Assembly: GCA_036558265.1 (NCBI GenBank)
Contig: DATBFY010000526.1
Location: forward strand, 1-10,967
Source: RYN-433 sp036558265
GTDB taxonomy: Bacteria; Planctomycetota; Phycisphaerae; Tepidisphaerales; Tepidisphaeraceae
Length of the DNA: 10,967 nucleotides
Direction of reading: 5' to 3'
Part shown: in pieces, positions 6,262 to 10,967 of the stretch
Layout of the letters: every line of letters starts with the position of its first letter
Position numbering within the stretch: position 1 is the first letter of the stretch
Made by a program: the position numbers and the translations under genes
The notes under the pieces: model-generated
What the model was told of the DNA's origin: nothing
Database searches by the model: none
Seen by the model: only the letters and a program-made list of their open reading frames with translations

Positions 6262-6298
6262 CCGCGGCCCGCAGCAATGCGGGCCGCGGTTGTTCTTT
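6262..6298 (+). terminator. Intrinsic terminator after the Gfo/Idh/MocA gene
   Basis: Perfect 11-bp stem CCGCGGCCCGC (6262-6272) with GCGGGCCGCGG (6279-6289), 6-nt loop AGCAAT, then TTGTTCTTT. It starts 32 nt after the stop codon. On the minus strand the stem is followed by CTGGTCTTCGTGCTT, so it may also stop transcripts from the convergent AsmA-like gene, less efficiently. Confidence 0.85.
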
Positions 6299-6380
6299 CA
6301 ATCGCGCGTCGGGAGTTCACGCTTTAGCCAGCCAGCGCGGCCTGGAGATGGCGGGCACGCCGCACAGCGGGAACTCCGAA

Positions 6381-9300
6381 CTACTTGTGCCCCGCCGCCC
6401 CCTTTTTCCCGTTGCGGTCGTTATTGAAGACCTCGTCCACCGTCGTCGTGAACGTGGTCATCATGCTGTTGCTGACCCTGGGCTCCTGGACCGTGCCGGT
6501 CACGTGGATCTGCATCAGCTCCTGGCGGGCGCCCTGGAGGATGTCGCTGATGAAGGGGATCCGCCAGGCGTTCGGGTTGTCGGTCACGAACGTCAGCTTG
6601 ACCTTCTTGCTGGCGAAGTCGAGCCACCCGCTGCCGCTCATCAGCATGTTGCTGGCGCGCAGCTCGATCTGCTCGAAGTTGACCTTCTGCCCGTCGACGC
6701 TGTAGCGCGCCGCACCCTCGTTGAACGGGCTGGAGATGGGCAGCGTCAGGTTGGTGACCTGCATGAGCCCGAGGAGCAGCGGTATGCGGTACATCTCCTT
6801 GCCGGAGACCGAGACGTCGCCGCGGCCGCGGCGCGTGTTGGGGTCGCCCCAGTCCCCCTCGATCGCCAGGCTCGCGGTCACCTGCCCCTTGATATCCTTC
6901 TCACCGGCGAGGGTGGCGACGTCGGCGTTGCGCAGCACCAGGCCGATGCCGAACCGCGACGCCCCCTTGTCGGGGAAGACCAGGTCCACCTGCCCGGCGA
7001 GCGCGCCGCCCGCGACCTCGGCCGAGATCTTGCCCACCCGCAGCGCGTCCGCGGACTCGGGCTTGGCGAGCTCGCACCTGGCGTTCCTGATCTCGCGGTC
7101 GCCCAGCTTCATGGACGACAGGTCTACCGTGCCGGTCAGGCCGGCGAGCTTGCCGCGGCGGGCGGCGGCGGCGATCGTGACCGTGCCGGTCGCGTCGGTC
7201 ACCGGCACGCCCAGGTCAAAGCCGTTGCCCGCCACCGCGATCGTGCCGGCAATGTCGAGCTGCCCATCCTCCACCGCCGGGTCGGGATCGGCGCGGTAGG
7301 TCAACTTGTTGAAGTCGGCCGTCAGCTTACCGGTGAGCTTGAGCGACTCGATCAGGTGCGTGACGGCGGGGGGCAGCGCGCCGCGCAGCTCCTTGTCGAT
7401 CGCGGCGTCCTTGACCGAGAGCTTGAGGTCCCACACGCCGTCCTTCCGATCGCCGGTCGGCACCGTGCCCGAGTAGGCCACCGTCCCCCCACCTGAGCGC
7501 CGCGTCGCGGTGATCTCCTTCAGCGTGATCAGGTCCGGCCGGATCTCCAGTTCCCCCTTCACGTTGTCGAGCCGGCACGGGATCACGCGCGGCGTCATCG
7601 TCAGTTTGACGGGACGAATCGTCATCGCGAAATCCCCCGCCGCCGGTTGCGTCGTCGGCATCGTCGTCGCCCCGCCGCCGCCACCCGGTTGTCCGCGGTA
7701 CGTCAATTCCAGGTCCACCGTCCCGTCGGGCTTGGCCTGATCCCACCCCTTCTGCCACGCGGGCGGCAGCAGCTTGTAGAGCGCGGCGTCCAGGAGCAGG
7801 TTGCGCGCCGCGGCGTCGATCGTGATTCGCGGCGCGCCGCCGGCCGACCAATCGACCAGGCCCTTCCCCGAGATCTGTCCGGCGCCGCGGCGGCCCTGCA
7901 TTTCGGTGACGACCAGTTGCGTGGGCGTCAGACGCATCGCCCCGTTCACGTTCGTTGCCGCGAACTTCCGCCCTTCGACCGGCCAGAGCGTGCCGTCCTT
8001 GAGCTTCAACTCCAGGTCATACCCGATGTCGTCCCCTGGTCCGTTACCGCCCACTGCCGGTTGCCCGCTGCCCATCGCTCGGCGGATCACACCCTCCACG
8101 TCCAGCCGACCGCCGATGCCGATCTTCTCCAGCCACGCCCGCCGCTCGGGCGGCAGCGCCGCCAGCAGGTCCTTGTCGATCGGGACGCCGCGCGCCCGCA
8201 CGCGGATCCGCGGGTCGATCGGCTTGTCCTTCCCGAACTGCACCGCGCCGTCCACCGCCAGGCTGGCATCGCCCTTCTTCATCGTCAGGTCGATCAGGTC
8301 GACGTGGTCCTCGGTGATGTGCAGGCGTCCGGCCAGGTGCTCGACCGGGTAGGGGAAGAACGTGAGCGCGCCTTTGGCGTCGTCCAGGTCCACATCAACG
8401 ACGACGCCGAACTTCTGCCCGGGTCCGGGCGGCCGGTGGACGCGCGCGACGAACCCGCCGCGGTACTGCGGGAATTGGCCCTTGCCCGGCGCGTCGAACA
8501 TCGCCAGGGCCTTGCGCACGGGAGGCGGGTAGGCGGCCATCAATGCCGGTTCCGACGACACGCCGCTGGTCCGCACCGTGAAGTCGAATTCCGCCTCCCC
8601 ATGCCCGAGCGGGCCGACGAAGCCCTTCACGTCCACCGGCACGTTCGCGTTCGGGCCGTCCGCGATGCCCAGGCCGTGCAGCGACACCTGCACGCGGTCC
8701 ATCTGGTCCTTGTCGTCCCAGCCGAAGGTGATGGCGCCCTTCACGTTCCGCAGCGGATAGGCGAACTCGTCGAACACGAACTGCCCGTTGCCGATGTCGA
8801 TCCGCCCGCTGACCAGCGGCTTTGCGCCCGGCGAGGGGCGAACGATCTTCACCGACAGCGCGCCGTCGCCCTCGGGCCGCAGGTGGTCGTACAACTCGCG
8901 GAACGCCGGCGGCATCGAGTTCACGTACCGCGGCGAGTGGGGGATCGTGATGTCGTCGCCTTCCAGCGTGATCGACGCCGCCGACTGCGGCGAATAGCCG
9001 TCGATGCGGCCGCTGATGTGGAACGGATTCTTCTCGATCCACCCGCTCACCCGGTCGATGTCGATCCCGTCCTCGGTGAAGACGAACCGCCCCGCCACCT
9101 TGTCCAGCTCGACGATCGACGGGTTAAAGAGGTTCTCCACGTGTGAGACGAAGCCGTGCGCGTCCAGCCCCAGCGACTTCATGAACGCGACCGACTCCCG
9201 CATGGCCTCCAGGCGTGTCCCCTCCTCGCGGCTGAGCCATTCGTCGGGCTGGATGTCCAGGTTCACGTTGCGCAAGTCCGTTTCGATGCGGAATTTCATC

Positions 9301-10175
9301 TTCTCGCCGTTGCGGGCCGGCTTCACGTAGAACTTGGGGATGTCCAGGTTCCCCGACAACCCGTGCTGAACCCACCACTGCCGCACCTGCTGCGGCAGCA
9401 TGACCTCGATGTCCTTGCCGAAGCGGAAGTTCTCCAGGCTGGCGGCGATCACGCGGGTCCCCGCGTTGAACTGCCCCTTGATCACCGGCCCGATCGCGTC
9501 CGCCTCGCCGGCGCCGCCGCGCGATTGCACCGTGAACGCGAATGTCCCGTCCTCCATGGGCTTGAGGCTTCCCTCGATCTCCATCAGCCCGTGATCGGTG
9601 AGGAGGCGGCCGCCGCGGATCCGGCTGTAGGTGATCTGGGCGTTGCGGAGGAGGACTTCGGGGAACTTCATCCGCGGGCCGGGCGCGGTTCGCGTCGTCG
9701 TCCGCTCGTTCTGCGCGGCCCGCTGCCAGTTCCACCGGCCCTTGTCCAGGTCCTCGCAGAGGAAGACCTGGGGGTCCAGTGCCACGATCTGCGTCGCCTC
9801 GAGGCGGCCCGAGAGCATCGACTGCGGGTTGTACTTGATCAGGAACGTCTCGGCCTTGAAGAGGATCGAGTCCGGGCGCTTGCGGTCGTCCACGCGCACG
9901 GTCACGCCGTCCAGCCGCAACCCTTCGAAGATCGAGAGCGTCGCGTTGCGCACCTCGACGTGACCGCCGGTGAGCTGCGACAGGTAACTCTCGGCCATCG
10001 CGCGCACGCGGCGGGAGTCGGTCAGGATCATGTAGGTGCAGATGACGCCGACCAGGAGGAAGAGGACGGCGATCATCCCCCAGCGTCTCAGCGGGCTGAT
10101 CCGTGGCGCGAAGGCGGTGCCCGGGCGGTTGGGCCGCTCGAACAACTCATCCAGACTTGCGCCGCGACGGGCCAT
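6381..10175 (-). CDS. Large AsmA/YhdP/TamB-like envelope protein with about six internal repeats
   Basis: The product is 1264 residues, with a short basic cytoplasmic tail, one membrane anchor (about 32-51, WGMIAVLFLLVGVICTYMI) and a long beta-strand-rich periplasmic part. VRNATLSIFEGLRLDGVTVRV (75-95) is typical of the AsmA N-terminal region. The C-terminal part (about 1110-1245), with MSGSGWLDFASKKVKLTF and a run ending IHVTGTVQEPRVS, matches the AsmA-like C-terminal domain. Between them, an LPPxxR...G.LD motif recurs about every 130 residues (near 259, 421, 550, 674, 803 and 934). A Gly/Thr/Pro linker (831-847) includes TTQPA. Relatives of this superfamily form hydrophobic grooves that carry phospholipids between inner and outer membranes. 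That role is inferred here, not shown. The ATG at 10175 overlaps the glycosyltransferase gene by 29 nt and has no Shine-Dalgarno, so translational coupling is likely. A later start would damage the anchor. Proteins of this kind are poorly conserved in sequence, so assignment to one named subfamily is unsafe. Confidence 0.85.
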   Translation of the reverse strand: MARRGASLDELFERPNRPGTAFAPRISPLRRWGMIAVLFLLVGVICTYMILTDSRRVRAMAESYLSQLTGGHVEVRNATLSIFEGLRLDGVTVRVDDRKRPDSILFKAETFLIKYNPQSMLSGRLEATQIVALDPQVFLCEDLDKGRWNWQRAAQNERTTTRTAPGPRMKFPEVLLRNAQITYSRIRGGRLLTDHGLMEIEGSLKPMEDGTFAFTVQSRGGAGEADAIGPVIKGQFNAGTRVIAASLENFRFGKDIEVMLPQQVRQWWVQHGLSGNLDIPKFYVKPARNGEKMKFRIETDLRNVNLDIQPDEWLSREEGTRLEAMRESVAFMKSLGLDAHGFVSHVENLFNPSIVELDKVAGRFVFTEDGIDIDRVSGWIEKNPFHISGRIDGYSPQSAASITLEGDDITIPHSPRYVNSMPPAFRELYDHLRPEGDGALSVKIVRPSPGAKPLVSGRIDIGNGQFVFDEFAYPLRNVKGAITFGWDDKDQMDRVQVSLHGLGIADGPNANVPVDVKGFVGPLGHGEAEFDFTVRTSGVSSEPALMAAYPPPVRKALAMFDAPGKGQFPQYRGGFVARVHRPPGPGQKFGVVVDVDLDDAKGALTFFPYPVEHLAGRLHITEDHVDLIDLTMKKGDASLAVDGAVQFGKDKPIDPRIRVRARGVPIDKDLLAALPPERRAWLEKIGIGGRLDVEGVIRRAMGSGQPAVGGNGPGDDIGYDLELKLKDGTLWPVEGRKFAATNVNGAMRLTPTQLVVTEMQGRRGAGQISGKGLVDWSAGGAPRITIDAAARNLLLDAALYKLLPPAWQKGWDQAKPDGTVDLELTYRGQPGGGGGATTMPTTQPAAGDFAMTIRPVKLTMTPRVIPCRLDNVKGELEIRPDLITLKEITATRRSGGGTVAYSGTVPTGDRKDGVWDLKLSVKDAAIDKELRGALPPAVTHLIESLKLTGKLTADFNKLTYRADPDPAVEDGQLDIAGTIAVAGNGFDLGVPVTDATGTVTIAAAARRGKLAGLTGTVDLSSMKLGDREIRNARCELAKPESADALRVGKISAEVAGGALAGQVDLVFPDKGASRFGIGLVLRNADVATLAGEKDIKGQVTASLAIEGDWGDPNTRRGRGDVSVSGKEMYRIPLLLGLMQVTNLTLPISSPFNEGAARYSVDGQKVNFEQIELRASNMLMSGSGWLDFASKKVKLTFVTDNPNAWRIPFISDILQGARQELMQIHVTGTVQEPRVSNSMMTTFTTTVDEVFNNDRNGKKGAAGHK

Positions 10176-10967
10176 GGAGGAACCGCGAGCAGGCGGCAGA
10201 CAGGGCCGCCCCCGCTATAACAGCCATCGGTGGTTCAACGGGGATACGATATCGGAGGCTGCCGACGGACAGCGCGTGAATTCCCGTAAAATATATCGCC
10301 GGTAACACGAGCAGGACTTTTGCCGTTCTCGGCAGCACGGCTTTCCATAAACCGATCAGAAATAATACATCGAACGGCAGGCTGTAAATCAGGCCCACCG
10401 CCACGTACCGCGCATCGCGCCCGTACTCACTAGACAGCGGAATCGGCGACCAGGTTCGCGCGACCTTGCTCCCGGCCAAAGCGAGCGCGCGACCGGGATG
10501 CGCCGCGATCCACTCGTGCGCCGCCTGTGCGAGATACTGGTCGCGCTGCACTTCGTCCAGTCGCCACAACGTGGGCTTGAGCGAATCGAGAAAGGCTTTC
10601 TGATCGCTGGCCCCGGTTGCGCCGTCGTGGAAGCCGTCATAAAGCGTGACGCCGCCGTTGGTTGTCGTCCAGATCCACGCGCGCAATTGCGGGTGATGCG
10701 CGTTACGCTCCGCCCACGGAAGCAGCGCCGCCAACACCAGCGCCGCCGCAATGGCGGTGCTCCGAATCACTCTGTGCCAACCCTGGTTCCAAGCCGCAGC
10801 TCCCGCCAGCAGCACCACCAACCCCACCGCCGACGGCCGAACCTGAACCGACAACGCCAGCACCAGCATCCCCGTAACCGCGATTATGGGTCTAGGCCGC
10901 GCGAGCAGACACATTCCCCAAGCCAGCATGCACGCGAACAGCGTCTCGCTAAGGATCAGCCCGGTGA
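10147..10967 (-). CDS. GT39/ArnT-like membrane glycosyltransferase, C-terminal part
   Basis: The open frame enters from the right edge, so the N-terminal half is missing. 272 residues are visible before the TGA at 10149-10147. The first visible residues TGLILSETLFA, with the SE-(T)-L motif, and RYRIPVEPPMAVIAG near the C-terminus are typical of polytopic GT-C enzymes of the PMT/ArnT class. These transfer a sugar from a polyprenyl-phosphate donor to lipid or protein on the periplasmic side. Several hydrophobic helices are seen: the edge segment, two around IIAVTGMLVLALSV and AVGLVVLLAGAAAW, one at STAIAAALVLAALLPW, and two or three in the last 90 residues. The soluble segment ERNAHHPQLRAWIWTTTNGG...YDGFHDGATG resembles the Thr-Asn-Gly-Gly...Tyr-(D/E)-Gly pattern of the family's extracytoplasmic domain. 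An internal ATG at 10929 is not the real start, because the upstream residues continue the family pattern. It is translated just ahead of, and overlapping, the AsmA-like gene. The acceptor and sugar are unknown. Confidence 0.82.
   Translation of the reverse strand, partial: TGLILSETLFACMLAWGMCLLARPRPIIAVTGMLVLALSVQVRPSAVGLVVLLAGAAAWNQGWHRVIRSTAIAAALVLAALLPWAERNAHHPQLRAWIWTTTNGGVTLYDGFHDGATGASDQKAFLDSLKPTLWRLDEVQRDQYLAQAAHEWIAAHPGRALALAGSKVARTWSPIPLSSEYGRDARYVAVGLIYSLPFDVLFLIGLWKAVLPRTAKVLLVLPAIYFTGIHALSVGSLRYRIPVEPPMAVIAGAALSAACSRFLHGPSRRKSG

Noticed and set aside
4850..6301. 483-residue minus-strand open frame opposite the Gfo/Idh/MocA gene
   Set aside because: Antisense shadow. The plus frame has all family motifs, and the minus frame reads through the terminator.
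6348..9146. Long plus-strand open frames opposite the AsmA-like gene (382 and 499 residues)
   Set aside because: They are antisense shadows of a GC-rich gene. The translations are Arg/His/Val/Asp-rich with no domain, while the minus frame is a coherent membrane-anchored protein.

Overview
The window looks like chromosomal DNA from a high-GC planctomycete, probably class Phycisphaerae. This is inferred from gene content and style and no search was run. The clues are a Tat-exported Gfo/Idh/MocA oxidoreductase of planctomycetal type, a very large AsmA-like protein carrying a TTQPA low-complexity linker (a style I associate with Phycisphaerae), a PilZ protein, and intergenic dispersed repeats of a kind seen in these genomes. 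Seven protein-coding genes are supported. Two of them run off the window, one at each end. I see no tRNA, rRNA, CRISPR array, transposase or integrase.

Left part (1-2452): the N-terminal 229 residues of an ABC exporter half-transporter lie on the minus strand up to the left edge. It has a PDZ-like insert between its first two membrane helices. Divergent from it, across 93 bp, is a DegT/DnrJ/EryC1-type PLP aminotransferase of the nucleotide-sugar (perosamine-like) class. A small single-domain PilZ (c-di-GMP receptor) gene follows on the same strand. Bases 2453-3320 contain no convincing gene and hold a short palindromic repeat-like element.

Middle (3321-6298): a YqjM/NamA/XenA-type old yellow enzyme (minus) and a Tat-exported Gfo/Idh/MocA oxidoreductase (plus) are divergently arranged around a 497-bp spacer. 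The spacer carries a strong GC hairpin, a second hairpin and an imperfect inverted repeat of the widespread GTCATCCTGAGC type. A strong intrinsic terminator with an 11-bp perfect stem closes the oxidoreductase gene.

Right part (6381-10967): two overlapping minus-strand genes. The upstream one is the C-terminal half of a GT39/ArnT-like membrane glycosyltransferase that starts beyond the right edge. Its last 29 nt overlap the start of a 1264-residue AsmA/YhdP/TamB-like protein. That protein has one N-terminal membrane anchor and six recognisable copies of a repeat of about 130 residues.

Taken together, the ABC exporter, the sugar aminotransferase, the c-di-GMP receptor, the lipid-linked-sugar glycosyltransferase and the AsmA-like protein suggest an envelope glycan or glycolipid theme. 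This is inference from families, not a demonstrated pathway. The most interesting items are the PDZ-like insert in the ABC exporter, the internal repeats of the AsmA-like protein, and its overlap with the glycosyltransferase gene.
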